Under the pieces are notes generated by a model that searched no databases, was not told the origin of the DNA, and saw nothing but the letters and a program-made list of their open reading frames with translations. Both the position numbers and the translations under genes were made by a program. Of a stretch of 64,000 nt of DNA, positions 47,791-60,200 are shown piece after piece (within the stretch, counting starts at the first letter, position 1; each line of letters starts with the position of its first letter). The stretch comes from Saturnia japonica (taxonomy: Eukaryota; Arthropoda; Insecta; Lepidoptera; Saturniidae), in NCBI GenBank assembly GCA_033032175.1, contig CM065312.1, positions 8,370,001 through 8,434,000 of the forward strand. Reading direction: 5' to 3'.

Positions 47791-48146
47791 CCCTTTCTAT
47801 AGCCAATCTTCTATTCTATCCAATGGCACGATAGTTAGCGATTTCTATTATCTTCGTAAATCGGATGTGATCGGTTTTACGAATTTTGCCGTTACTACAT
47901 ATAACTTGTGTTCTATTATACCATCAGCATCGTGCTGGTGTATAAAAAAAATGGTGAAGATGTATTCATTATAAATAGAATCTTATCTTCTTTAACTTTC
48001 TTTGTTAGTGTTTACGGATAATTTACTAAAGGAACATACATTCGTATTGCGTTGCTGGAAATAAAAGTTTTTATAAAATAATGAATTCCCTAATCTGCTT
48101 CAACAATATATTTATAAATACGATAACATTTTTAGATAATAGAATA

Positions 48147-48323
48147 TTAAAATGGATAGACATTTTTCATAACATCTCTGAAGAAAGCGGAAGCCGGTAA
48201 TACTTTGGCTACCGCTCTTATATTATGAGAGATATCAACGTAACATAGTTCGACAATTTTATTTTTGTTTAATAACCAGTTTCATGGCCTTGAAAACAGG
48301 TCTACTCGCTCTTGCGTCTGGAT
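48147..48323 (-). pseudogene. Degenerate duplicate of the JHBP/takeout gene 2 terminal exon
   Basis: The segment has an intact acceptor (CTTTTTACAG) and 177 bp that align with exon 54208-54027. It reads DPDARASRPVFK, then a net 5-bp loss near 48253 shifts the frame to a stop. Beyond it the original frame resumes (KIVELCYVDISHNIR, LPASAFFRDVMKNV). Similarity continues into the 3' flank. No matching upstream exons lie between 48324 and 54000. It is a partial gene duplicate. If spliced to gene 2 it would give a shortened C-terminus. Confidence 0.85.
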
Positions 48324-49339
48324 CTGTAAAAAGTAAGTAACCTGATCAGTTTATTTCTCTTAAAAAGGCAATATTGTTTTATTAAGCTTAGTTTAAAAAC
48401 ATAAGTTTATAAATAACATTACGAGCAATGTATATATTTCGTTTTTTACTGTTACTTGTTACTCAACCACACAAAAACAGCCTAACCGATTTAAATGAAA
48501 TTTGCTACCCAGATAGGAGTAACACATAGGGTACTTTTCATCCCGGTAAAAGTCATAGCTTAGTCAGTGTTATCAATTTATATTTGTAGTTAGTTTATTT
48601 TCGATTGTGAACTATGAATTAATTGTTATTATTGTTTTCACTTTAATACTTAAGTTCTATGTGATAAACTTATTAAAGTTTGCTGAAAAAATGCATTTAC
48701 GAAGCCTGTATGAAATTTTATATTGCAATCTGTATTTATTTTTTATTTTTTAATAGCTGTTAGGGAAAATAACAAATAATTGTGATTCCGTAGTTAACTA
48801 ATACTCTATGTTTCTTGTGGTTTGGGTTGTTTTCAGTAGTTTGTAATCGAGCTTTGTATTGTATGCTTTAAAATGTGTTAAAATATTTTACATTGTTGGA
48901 AACTTAAAACGGGAATGTGCGGTAAAATAGGTACTCTTACCTAAGTACCTGATTTTTATTGTCTTCCTCTAGTTATATTAATACATCTTTATTTCTGTCT
49001 TGTACATTTAATATTTTCTCAAAATTTCCCGATAGGCATAGGTATATGAATATACTGATTACAAATGTCATTAAAACATTTTTGTCTGTCTGTCTGTTTA
49101 TATGTTCGGATTTTACACAAAAACGGCTTCACAAATTCTTATAAAATTTTGTACACAGTATGCATAATATGTCATTGGACAATTGATAGGAAATGTCATT
49201 GGAAAATTTAATGGCATATTCGTGATCAGTATCGTTTATATAAAATGCGTATCGGGAAATTTTGGAAAGATATTAAAAGTACAGACAGGACTACAGATTT
49301 ATTAATATAGATAGCTATATTTATATAACACCAAAAAAA
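48324..49339. other. Intergenic repeat-rich DNA
   Basis: The stretch is AT-rich. Words such as ACCGATTTAAATGAAATTTG (48489) and TTATTAATATAGATAG (49300) are typical of dispersed lepidopteran repeats. No gene is seen. Confidence 0.5.
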
Positions 49340-52300
49340 AACCAGCCAAATGTGAGTGGGACTCGCGCACCGAGGGTTCCGTAATTGTTCAGCTACATTC
49401 ACAAAAATAAGTAGGTAGCATCGGCGAGCTCAGAGTGTTTAAACAGGGTAGGCAGAAAATTATAAAGAAACTTACCAAAAATAATACATGTTAGTTTTGG
49501 TTCATCGTCTTGTCGATTAAATAATGATGTAGGTAGTTTAGTTACCGTAATTGTCACCTCAAACATCCATAGGCCATACATTGACTGATTTTATAGACAT
49601 ATCAATTTACAGATATACAGGCTTTTTAGCATTGATTTGAAATTGGTAACTCAGGTAATATATAAGTCAATGCGTATCGGCGCGTTTGATTCATGTTTTG
49701 TATTTGCAATAAATAATAGCAACCTTGTCTTCACCTTTGTTTTGTATTAATTTTAAATCCCTTGTAAAACGATCTTTCACGATCACTTGTTTGTTTTTTC
49801 ACTGAAAGATAATTTTGATAACGCATCATTTTTTATTTTGTTTATCCAGTGTCTAAATTTTAGACACACGGCCAAGTTTCAAAAGGGCGACACCGGGTAG
49901 TGTGTATATTTAAACGAACCTTTTCGAGCTACTTTCGGCCTCTCCTTATGTCAAAAGCTATTAGACCTACAAATTTTGAACGTTTAACACCCACGTTGAA
50001 AACCTAGAATCCCAAATTTCACGAATAAGTTATTGACATGAATAGTTATTGAGTTATTAAGGTCTGAAAAGTAACTGGCTGACTCACTCATCAAAAACCT
50101 AGACCACTTCTAGGTAACTCAGAAACTTGAAATATAGCACTAAGGTAGATCATCAACCATATTATACTAAGAAGGCAAAAGAAAAAATCAAAAAACTTTA
50201 AAAAAATCGCTACCACAGAACTACTAACCACTACTTTGAGAGTCTTGACTTTTGGAAACTTATGTCCTATTTTTCGAACATAGTACTGCAAGTTACGTAT
50301 ATAATTAAAATAAAACTCTTTTGTTTAAAGATAACGCTTAATTTTATTTTGTACACAATCACTTTATATACTTTTTTAATCGATACTCCAGTACTACAGT
50401 ATTAGAGTACCGCTTGCTACTCGACGTTAGATGTCACAATGTATTACGGTTGTTATTTTCAAAGCACAAATTTACAGCTGTTTTAACTACTCGCTAATAG
50501 ATGGTGGTGTGCAGTTTGTGAAAATACTCGACAGGTGGAGCTGATTTTCATTTTAATATTGTTTTACGAAAAGGTAAACTTTTTTTTTTTTTTTTTGTTA
50601 ACGCGGAGTAGGAAAACCCGTCATGGGTACGCACTCGAATGGGGGGTCGAGTGGTTATGTGAGACTCATACTCACTAAAAAACTCTGCGGTGTACCTTCC
50701 GCCGCCATACTGGGGCGACGTGGGGACGGCGTTAGCATTCAGCCACGCCGCCCTGGCGGCCGGCCCGGCTAACCGGGCCCCGGCCTAATTAGGAGACAGC
50801 TATGATACACGATAGCCGTCTCCTCCGCCTGCCGAACCAGTGCAATGAGGAGACGGCCCCCCCCCCCCCCATCCCGTCTACCTCTGGTTCGACTAGGGTG
50901 GCGGGAGTTGACGGTTAAACCGCCTCCTCCGGCCACCCCTTCGTCTTTGGCGGAGAGGGCCGCTCAGGGGATCCCCCTCACGAACCCTCTCCGCAGCCTC
51001 CTTCTGCGAGATGACCTCCTCGCAGAAGGAGGCCATCCCTATCCATGCGGTCTCGCTGCCGAGCATGGCTTTAACCACGCTCAGCAGCGAGAGATCTCCT
51101 CCAACAGCTACGGCCAGAGTGCGGCGCTGCTCCACCCACGCAGCACACTCAGACAGAGTATGCTGCGCCGTGTCTTCTGCAGCCCCGCACTCGTGGCACG
51201 TAGTGTTGGACTCCCTTCTTGCTATCTTGTGCAGGTACCATCCGAAACAACCATGTACGGATAGCACCTGCACAAGTCTAAACGTCAGGGAGCCCCGCTC
51301 CCTGACGCACCACCCCCGGAGGACCGGGCGGACGGCGTCTATGGTATAGCGTCCATAGCGCGCGTCCGCCAGGTCCTCCTCCCACTTCCTAATAATAACC
51401 TCCCGGGCCTCACGTCGGACCCTGTCCACCTCCGTGGAAGCCGGAGGCTCCCCTAACTCTCTCCTCGCCGCCATGAAATCATACACGGCGGCGAGCACCT
51501 CCGCCTCCAGCTCCCACGGCGGGGAGCCGGCAAGAACCATGGCCGCCCCCGCGGACACCGACCGGTACCCGCGGATGACCCTCAGCGCCACGACACGCTG
51601 CGTAGCACGCAAAACGCGTCTGTTCGTGGCGCTAAGGGCATCCGACCAGATCGGTGCCCCGTAGACGGCCATGCTCCTCACCACTCCGGCAAACAAGCGG
51701 CGACAGCTCGCGCCCGGCCCCCCGAGTTCGGAAGAAGCCGGCCGAGAGCCGCCGCCGCTCCCACTATCCGCGGTTCGAGTCCCTTAAAGTGAGACTCGAA
51801 CCGCCAACGTCCGTCCAAGATGAGGCCCAGATATTTCATCTGGGCCCCAACCCGGACCTTCACCCCCTCCACATTTATGTGGGCCTCAGGAGGCGGCCCA
51901 CACCGAGGCCCATGAAAGAGTATGGCCTCGGTCTTCTCGGCCGCCACCCTGAGGCCCAACGCCTTTATACGCCTGACCACAAGGGACGAAAAGGTAACTT
52001 TACCGTTGGAAAACTATTGTCCCCATACTTCCATATATGCCGCGGTCAGTTTACCAACTGCAAATCACAAAATTAATTCTTATTAATTATCTAACTACAA
52101 TTTTCGGATTTTTTTCCTTTACTTGTGCTACAAGACACTACTTCTTGCCAAATTTTATGATTGTAGGTCAACTGGAAGTGCCCTATAGGTTTTTGTTCCC
52201 TTTGAAATTGTATAGAAATGGGACATAATCAAACCGTATCGTTTGATTGCGTTGACTTAGAAGTTTTATTTTTCCACAGCTTCAAGGGATTGCAGACCTG

Positions 52301-52435
52301 AGTTTGATATTAATTTCAACTTGAGACCTCCACGCACTCCTGAGAAAAAGGGTCTTGACAGAGTGACGGACAACGAAGTGATCCTATGAGAGTTCCTTTT
52401 TTCCTTTTTGTGGATCGGAACCCTAAAAAACAAAA
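49340..52435. mobile_element. Older DNA repeat split by the R1-type insertion
   Basis: The left part (49340-50565) starts with AAACCAGCCAAATGTGAGTG and CCGAGGGTTCCGTA. The right part (51998-52435) ends CTTTTTGTGGATCGGAACCC. The inverted AGGGTTCCG / CGGAACCCT words at the two ends suggest one repeat with the R1-type copy landed inside. Short frames within it are not convincing genes. Confidence 0.45.
50578..51985 (-). mobile_element. 5'-truncated R1-type retrotransposon copy with target-site duplication
   Basis: The minus strand carries the end of ORF2. 51980-51678 is the RT thumb (KALGLRVAAEKTEAILF, MKYLGLILDGRWRF). A one-step frameshift near 51690 leads to 51696-50893 with VYGAPIWSDAL, RGYRSVSAGAAMVLAG and a CX2C...H...C zinc box (TTCHECGAAEDTAQHTLSEC), ending QLPPP and a stop. 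A 3' tail and poly(A) (T-run at about 50580-50597) follow. The 12-bp ACGAAAAGGTAA flanks both sides (50566-50577, 51986-51997), the mark of target-primed reverse transcription. Confidence 0.92.
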
Positions 52436-52570
52436 GAAAATCATAGATGGGTTTATCACTTTGTGTATTATGGTCGTAATCCTTACCACCCCGCTATATT
52501 ACTGCATATGCACCGGCTGATTTCGGAACACGACAAACCAAAAGAAAATCATAGATGGGTTTATCACTAT
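52432..52570. repeat. 110-bp direct repeat
   Basis: AAAAGAAAATCATAGATGGG followed by TTTATCACT occurs at about 52432 and again at about 52542, so a 110-bp unit is repeated with its second copy incomplete. Confidence 0.7.
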
Positions 52571-52739
52571 TTGTATGATATTTTTTCATTATATACCAAT
52601 ATCAATCCAACACATTAACCGTTCTGATAAAACTTCAAAAATAATTAAAATCATACCTTATTGTACCGGCCTAGGGCAAGGTTTTTTAAAAAAAGTGACA
52701 CCGCTTTTATTACTTTCTTACCAAAAGCATAAATGTGAA

Positions 52740-53275
52740 TGGATTCTTCATACAAACTTACACCCGAGTTTTAGACATGTGGAATAACACAATGAAATAA
52801 TTCACTTGTAGCAAAACTGCATAATCCAGATAATTTACAATAGGTATATCGCTTAGAATCTATAAACTCCCGCGAGAGGCGTTTTGAGAGCGTCATTAAA
52901 TAAAACAGTCATTATGCCGCACTGCGTAGTTAAACAGTTTAAAAAACACTTAGCCAATCTTAAAAAGAATACTGGACTATCATTTAATAGGTAATTATTA
53001 CAAATACAATACATTTCTTATTAAGTATAACAGTGTCAATAAACCAACATTGACAACGCTGTCATTTCAAGTCAACAAACTGGTTGTCATGGAAGTTAAT
53101 ATTTCGCTCTTACATTCTTTCATGTCCTATTTTTTACAAATTACCCTATGTCCCTTTGTCCAAGGTCCAATCTATCTCTATACCAAAATTCATCAAAATT
53201 GGTTCAGCGGTTTAGTCGTGAAAACTTAACAGACAGACAGAGTTACTTTCGCATTTATAATATTAGTATGGATTT
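52740..53275 (+). repeat. Dispersed repeat family C (copy 1)
   Basis: The copy shares long stretches with 63560-64000: TGTGGAATAACACAA, TTTACAATAGGTATATCGCT, AATACTGGACTATCATTTAA and CCAATCTATCTCTATACC. It ends with GACAGACAGAGTTACTTTCG and TATAATATTAGTATGG, the usual end of a widespread lepidopteran element. Confidence 0.8.
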
Positions 53276-53309
53276 TTAAATTTATAATGATAATAATAGA
53301 TATACAACA

Positions 53310-53600
53310 CAATTTTTTAACTGACTTAAAAAAAAGACTGAGGTTACTCATTTCGAATGTTTTTTTTAATGTATGTTCGGTTGTAACTTCTTTGTTTATG
53401 AACCGATTTGGATGATTCTTTTTTGTTTGATAGGGGACACCTCAAAGGTGGTTCTATTTTAATTTAATGATAATGGACCTTGAACTTCGGAGATACACCA
53501 AGTAACTCTTCAAAACCATTAAAGTAGGTTTTCTTTTTTATAAAAATTGTTTTGTAACAAAAAAGAAAATCAACTTCAATAATTTTGCGAAGTTCTCTTG
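53310..53600 (+). repeat. Dispersed repeat family B, copy with fold-back end
   Basis: The family core (TAACTTCTTTGTTTATGAACCG) is followed by a GGTTTTCTTTTTT / AAAAAAGAAAATC inverted end near 53528-53570. Confidence 0.7.
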
Positions 53601-54026
53601 TGTACATGCAACATAGTTTCGTCGGGAGTACGCTACCGCTACGGTCATGGCACAATACGGTCTTGTTCTGTGACGGAAGGGTCTAGTGGGCAAAGTCTGA
53701 TACTAATGAATTAGTACCACCATATTTTTTGCCTGTGTCGGTACGGTGACGGTAATGGTATGCTACATTCTAGTGGGCAGAGTCCTTAAGGGTTCCGTTT
53801 TTCTTTTTCAGGTACGGAACCCTAAAAAGAGGTTGTAGATGTATTAATTTAAAATAAAATCCTACATGATGAATTTCCTTAATAGTGTTAATATACATCT
53901 AGAATATTCTAGAATAATAAAATGAATGTTTGTATAAATAAACCAATATCTGCTTTAACGATATATTTGTTATATTATGTCTTTAAGTACAATACAATTA
54001 ATGAAGGCAATATAATATTAAAATGA
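53601..54026. other. 3' flank of JHBP/takeout gene 2
   Basis: Repeat DNA with TAAGGGTTCCGTTTTTC and GTACGGAACCCTAAAAA at 53788-53826 is followed by AT-rich sequence that is the probable 3' UTR. I see no canonical AATAAA on the minus strand within 100 bp of the stop. Confidence 0.5.
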
Positions 54027-54208
54027 TTAGATAACAACATTTTTCATAACATCTCTGAAGAAAGCGGAAGCGGGCAATACTTTGGCTGCCGCTCTAATAT
54101 TATGAACGATGTCAACGTAACATAGCTCGACTATTTTACAGATCGTGTTTTGTCGTATGACCATTTGTTTGGATTCGAAGACAGGCTTATTCGCTGTTGC
54201 GTCTGAAT
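54027..54208 (-). CDS. JHBP/takeout gene 2, terminal exon
   Basis: The exon is 182 bp after the acceptor TTACTGTTACAG. It reads SDATANKPVFESKQMVIRQN to FFRDVMKNVVI, then TAA at 54029-54027. A broken duplicate is at 48147-48323. Confidence 0.85.
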
Positions 54209-57200
54209 CTGTAACAGTAAGAATTCAGTTTTCAGTTCATTTCATTTAAGTAAGAATCTTACTCCTCCGCTCCTGGCTATTTTAAAGACAAAAATGCTTA
54301 TTTTGGTGTTTCTTAAAAATTTGACATATAATCTTGCTAACTTTTTTGTAGATCTTTTTAATGTCTTCAATCATGTATTACATATATCTTTTATGGTTTA
54401 CTCTGAGTAAGCGATTTAAGAGCCCAGATTAATTCACCATGACCAGTTTTTTTTTGCGCGGAACCATAATTATTTTTCTAAAATAAAAGTAGCCTAAATT
54501 ACTCCTCGTAACATCAGCTATCTGCCAGTGAAAGTCCCGTCAAAACCGGTCCAACCGTTTCGGAGATTACTCGGAACAAACCGACAGACAGAGGGACAGA
54601 CACAGACAAAAATGTTTAAAATGAGTTTTTTCGTACATACTTTCTTAAGCATTTAGTAAAAAGCTGTTATTTTACCATTATAAACAGACACCTCAATTTT
54701 GATCGACTTCAATATGAATGAACTCAAAATTATGAAATAATTGGTTTTATACGGGAAAATTAACCAACAAAACGAAATTAAAAGTATGTGCGAAACAAAT
54801 TAAGGGCCTACATTTTTTTTGAGGTCGGTGCCAGCAAATATTGTATAAATTTCAAACGAGCGGTCTTGTCTTTTCTGTTTTTCAGGCTGGATACTCAGCA
54901 TCGTACTGGCTCATACACTAAAATCGAGCTGCTCTGTCTTTATTCGATTGTAAGGCTTAATACTCAGCATCAAGCTGGTGAATATGCTGCAAACGAGATT
55001 CTCTGTTCTCATCCGATTGTGACTTTCTTGTTTTCGAGCTTTATAAAGTCGCTTAACGGTCGACTATCGACTTTGGCATTTCTTTGTATTCATAATTTTT
55101 CATATAAAGTCATCTTCTATTTACCTCTATCATTACTTCTTTGTTGGAAAGTATCCTCTTTTTCTTCATAACTTTTTGGTTATTCTTCACCAACATTTTT
55201 TATCCTTGTATTGTCAATTCTTATTATTATTCCGAAAAGTAAGGGACAATTACGTCCGACATGGAGGACAGTGGTGTTATGCGCTTGTCGTTGAGGATGC
55301 AGGAATTGGCTTCGCACTCTTTCGCAATCCTTCCAATCGTACCTCATTCATAATTGTTATATTGTAATCAGGTATTTTCCAATGGGGGTTGTTCTTCTCG
55401 GTTATTATTAGCAACGTTTTCCACGTTGATTTTTTTAAAAGAGATTTATTATTCCTCTCGATATTTAACGAGGTTTACCTCTTCAGGGTTACAAGTGAGT
55501 CCCTACTGGATAATATTTAAAATTGTTTTCTTCCTTGTAATTTAGATGGTAAAGCCCAGCCCCTTGGTCCCAGTTGAAGCAGCCGATCACACTTCAGGGG
55601 TTACGAAATAATCGATGGTGGCAAAGATGAAATAAGTACCCTCCCTCACGGTGGCAGGATGAGTGCACATCGAGTCAACTCTTGTTCATTATTTATCGCC
55701 TCTGCTAATCAGAAGAATACCGAGAGAAATGCCTCCAGTCAAGTTATTAACAGCGGGTCAAAATTTAACCATCTTTACCCGGTATGCACCACAAGACGGA
55801 CCTTGACAATGGGTCTCACACTTTACCTCTCAATGTAGAAGAGGTCTTATATAACTTGGTGTGCCCTGTTCCCTGAAGTGACAAAATTACATAAAATAGG
55901 TGCCCTCTTGACATTAAAAAAATAATAATTTAACAAATAAAAAACAATTTTCTTTAAATTAGTTGTTTCTACGATATTATGGTTTTTATAATTTGTTTTT
56001 GACAGTACAAAGGGAGAAGTTTAAAACCCTATTGCGAATCTAGTTAAATTAACCAATTAAAAAAGTGTTTTAACGACATGCGTTATTGATATATGAGACC
56101 ACTTTTCTGATGTGAATGTAAATATAATAATATGTCTAAGACAATGCTATCAACCTTGTTTATATGAATAATTTAGACTAGTTTTTTTCATGACCTTATG
56201 AGCTTGGTCAGAATATCAGGTTATAACACACCCTCCACAAAAAATGCGGTGCAGATTGTCCACATTACTGAGCATGATAAACTTTAACACCAATATTCAA
56301 AGTCATTCTAGAAGATTGTTATTCATATAATGTTTTTAGAAAAAGCAACGTGTTACCAATCCAATAGCCAGTATGTATCGCTCATATAACAATCTCAAAC
56401 TTTGTAATCCTTGCAATGCCGATACTAACTCTGTAGTCATAATCCACTTAAAGTTTAATCGGTTCCGATACACAATTCAAAGTGTATGTCATCATTTTCA
56501 TTGATTTAATATAAAAGACAATATCCTGACTGACTCACTGTCGCATAATTAAAATTACTAACTCTCTCCGAAATGAAAATATGCCTGATGAAAACCTGTT
56601 CTGATCCTGTGCAGTTTTCTACTCATTTTCTTCTCGACCGACGCACCTCTACCTCCACAATATCAACCCAACGATACCTGGGCTGATCAATCGGACGACA
56701 GCGGGTTGGTTTTCACCAATCAATGCTTTTCTGATTGCCCGATGCTCCCCCATTTAGTGTAGGTGACCGAGCCAGCGAAGTCTATGGGATTTTGTTTCGC
56801 CAATTATGTTGAGCACGAACACCAACTTCTCCATTTTGGCATTCCTTTGGATTCCCAATAATCATCGTCTCCCTTGATAGGACCCAGGATTTTTCGAAGT
56901 ATTTTTCTTTCCATTACTAGGATCAGATTTTTTTCTTTTTATACTAGTATCCAGACTTCACAACCGTACATATGGATAAGTCTTATGACGGTTTTATAGA
57001 TTTGTGATATTGTGGTTTTGTTAAAAGCCTGGACACGATTACGTTATGGTGAAATGCACTGGACCACAAGGTAATTTGGATTCGTCTTTTGATCTTGTTC
57101 TCAGTGTTTTGGTGTCCGTAATATTGTATCTAAATTTACCAAGTCTTTGATAGGCTGTAACCAACATGAAGGCTGTTACGCTAAACACGTGTCTTTTAAT

Positions 57201-60200
57201 ATCGTTTCATGTGCAGATATTCGATTTTGTCTCGTTGACCCTAAAACCTATCTAAGATGCTTTTTGCACCAAGACACTGGTCGCTTGCATCACCCCTTCG
57301 AGGTTTTCTTCTAGTAAAGGCAGATCTTCCGAGTAATTTATCAACTTGTGCGTTCCACCCAGCTCTGTGCCTAGCTTTTCTCACTACTTATTCAAGATCC
57401 AAGTTTAAAAGTATCGGCGACAAAAAATCTATTTGCTTTAGGCCGGTCAGTACCGCCAATTTTTCTGTCAACTTACCCTCTTATTCCTTTACTTTGTTGC
57501 TGTTTGAATGGTAAATATGTTTTTTTTTTAAGAATAGAGTATAAGGCTCCTCGATCTATAGTCTCATAGACTTCTGTGAAGTCCATAAACAAATAATGAA
57601 CATTCCGAGCGTATTCCCACTTCATTTTCATAAGTTAATTTAACAGAAAAATAACGTTCTTAATAATATCCAAAAAACAATGTAACTTTATATTAATTTT
57701 CGTAATTGATCTGTAAACGTGTGCTAAATAATAAGTAATTGTATTTGCACCAGTTGCAAAATTGAAAAACGCGTGGAAGTGAAGTGGTAATTGAATGTAA
57801 TGATTCCAATTACATTGTACATCTATACATACAGGGGAGTAAAAAGAGACTTTCTTAAAAAAAACCTAAAAACAATACATAAAGAGATTTTTATACCTTT
57901 TCGTAAAGCATTTTCCAATTCAGAATCAAGTATTACTTTGAGATCGTTAATACTGTCACAATTTATTGTCTCTGGACCAACTTCAAAATGCAGTATACCG
58001 GTGGTGTCAGTTTTCAAATCATATCCATACTTTGCAGCTCCTACACTAGCTGGAATAATATAAAGTAATAACGTTAATCAACCGCTTGAGACTGAAAGAA
58101 AACAGTAAAAGATTTTAAATTGGATTTTCTCTTCTTTGAAAGAAATTTATTCGCACTTTAATCCAAGAGTCAATAGCCCTGGAATTGTTACATATATTTA
58201 AATTTAAATGGATACAATGATTAAATTTAAAGATATTTTGAAGGGCACATTTGAAATATCTTTTATAACCTTGGATTTATTATTAATATTACAGTTGATA
58301 TATGGTTGGTTTTCAAATATAATTTATATTTATTCTTATTATATATTTCATTGGGGTAAGGGTACGTAAGTCAGAGTATTATTACACTGACCATTGTTAG
58401 ATTTCCTTATCTATATATTTAAAAGAGAAAACCCACTCACTCATCACGAGATTTCCGAAACTATAGGTCCGATTGACTTGAAATTAAACATAGGTACACC
58501 TTTCGCGATATAGACGTTCACTAAAAACGAATTTTGGGAAATTCAACCTCTAAGGGTATTATTAACATAGATGTTGAGAGTTTGTATGGGGTGGGTGAAA
58601 CAACATTGTCTTTTGACTTGAAATTATGTACTTAGACTTTTTAATAAAAATAATAAAACAAGTGTGTCGGCGTTAATCAAAATTCATCAGTGAAGGGTGT
58701 ATAAAGAAAGTTTGTTTACTAAAACAGTTTTTTGTTTAGCAGTTGTCTTATTATTATGCACACATAATAAATATGTCTATTGTCTGAAATTTAGCACGCA
58801 TACCTTTTTTTATTATTCATTACTTAGGGAACAAAGATTACAGGAACATGCATTATTTAACAAAATACGTATTGAAACTTTGTATGGTGAATTTCTTTTT
58901 ATTTGATGATAGTTATTAACCACAAGTGGAATAAAAATCCAGTTTTTTTAATTCTCCACCTAAATAACACTAAGGGGTGAAAGGAGATGGATACTCTTTC
59001 ATACAATTTTAGGCTTGGATATAAAAGAGGTGTTAGAATATGAAAATGGTGTCAATTAATATCTAATACATTATCTAACAATCTTCGAAAATTCTGCGAA
59101 TATTAGGAATCTGAGAGCAGAGTTTTAAGATATGTCGTAAAAGTGAGGTTATATAATAAGCTACGATTAAACACACTACCCTCGAAGTACGGGTGATATT
59201 TTTTTTATATAGAGTTATGTTTATTATATTTTTTAAGTGAGAGGGCATTAAGAAACAGACAAATGTTATAAACAGGTAAATATATTGATAGGTGCAAGAT
59301 TATTGGTAGAGATCTCAGGTGTCAGCACTGACCACAGACTAGAAACACAGTTCTAATTAAAACATAACTATTGCATTGATTTGTAAACATGAATCGATTT
59401 TAACATATCCTATCATCATAATTATTTCCAAATTTCCTGATAGACAACCTATATAAAGGACACTGATCACGAATATGCACTTAATAATTTTTTCTCTGTC
59501 TGTTGTATGTCCATAATTTGCTCAAAAATGGCTTCAATACTTTTAGAAATCGCAAAATAAAATACTTTCCAAAACATTTTTTTTTACTGTTTTTTAAACG
59601 ATTAAGGTGAAATTTTGGTCACAGAAATTATAAGTAATTCCATAATTAATGAACAATAACCATTGTCAAGATTTATATAAGAAATAGTGAAAAAAAGTAA
59701 AAATAAATAATATAAATTAAAATAAATTTAGTGTAAATTAAATTTTTACCAATTCTCAACCATTCTGATCAAATTTTGTAGACTGGAAGCATGTCATTTG
59801 AGAAATGATAGGCTATAAGATTCGTAAATAATACAATTAGAAATAGTAAAAAAAAAGTTCTCAACCAATTTTGATGTAATTATGTGTACCTACGGAAATT
59901 ATATGTCTATAATTGATAGTTGATTATATTTCAATTGATAGTCTATACGAATTGTCAATAATATGAGTAATAAAATAAAATTATGGATTATAAAATATTT
60001 ATAGATCGTAAATAAGGTTCAAAAAAAATTTCGATTGTTTTTGTAGAATCTATGGTTAATGTGTAATTAAATCATCAGCAAACGTGTTTAATTGTGGTTA
60101 AGAAAACTTATGTAACTCGTTTATGAAAGAAAATCAGCAAAATAATACGCACACTAGTGTTTTTTGGTTTTGATCTGATCTTATGCAACCTATAGCCAAG

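Larger units (their letters stand above)
44710..47840. repeat. Tandem duplication, unit B (3131 bp)
   Basis: This is the second copy of unit A, high in identity, directly abutting it. It alone carries a 66-bp MITE (45962-46027) and about 210 bp at 47035-47245. An RT fragment lies near its end. Confidence 0.9.

Noticed and set aside
49399..49581. Minus-strand exon-like piece (FEVTITVTKLPTSLF) considered as a JHBP exon between the two terminal exons
   Set aside because: Only phase 0 is open, whereas the family needs phase 2 or 1. It lies inside an older dispersed repeat.
50845..51664. Several plus-strand ORFs opposite the R1-type ORF2
   Set aside because: They are antisense shadows. The minus strand carries the zinc box and RT thumb.
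54788..55171. 127-codon plus-strand ORF
   Set aside because: It is built on a 69-bp tandem repeat in an intron, with no domain.
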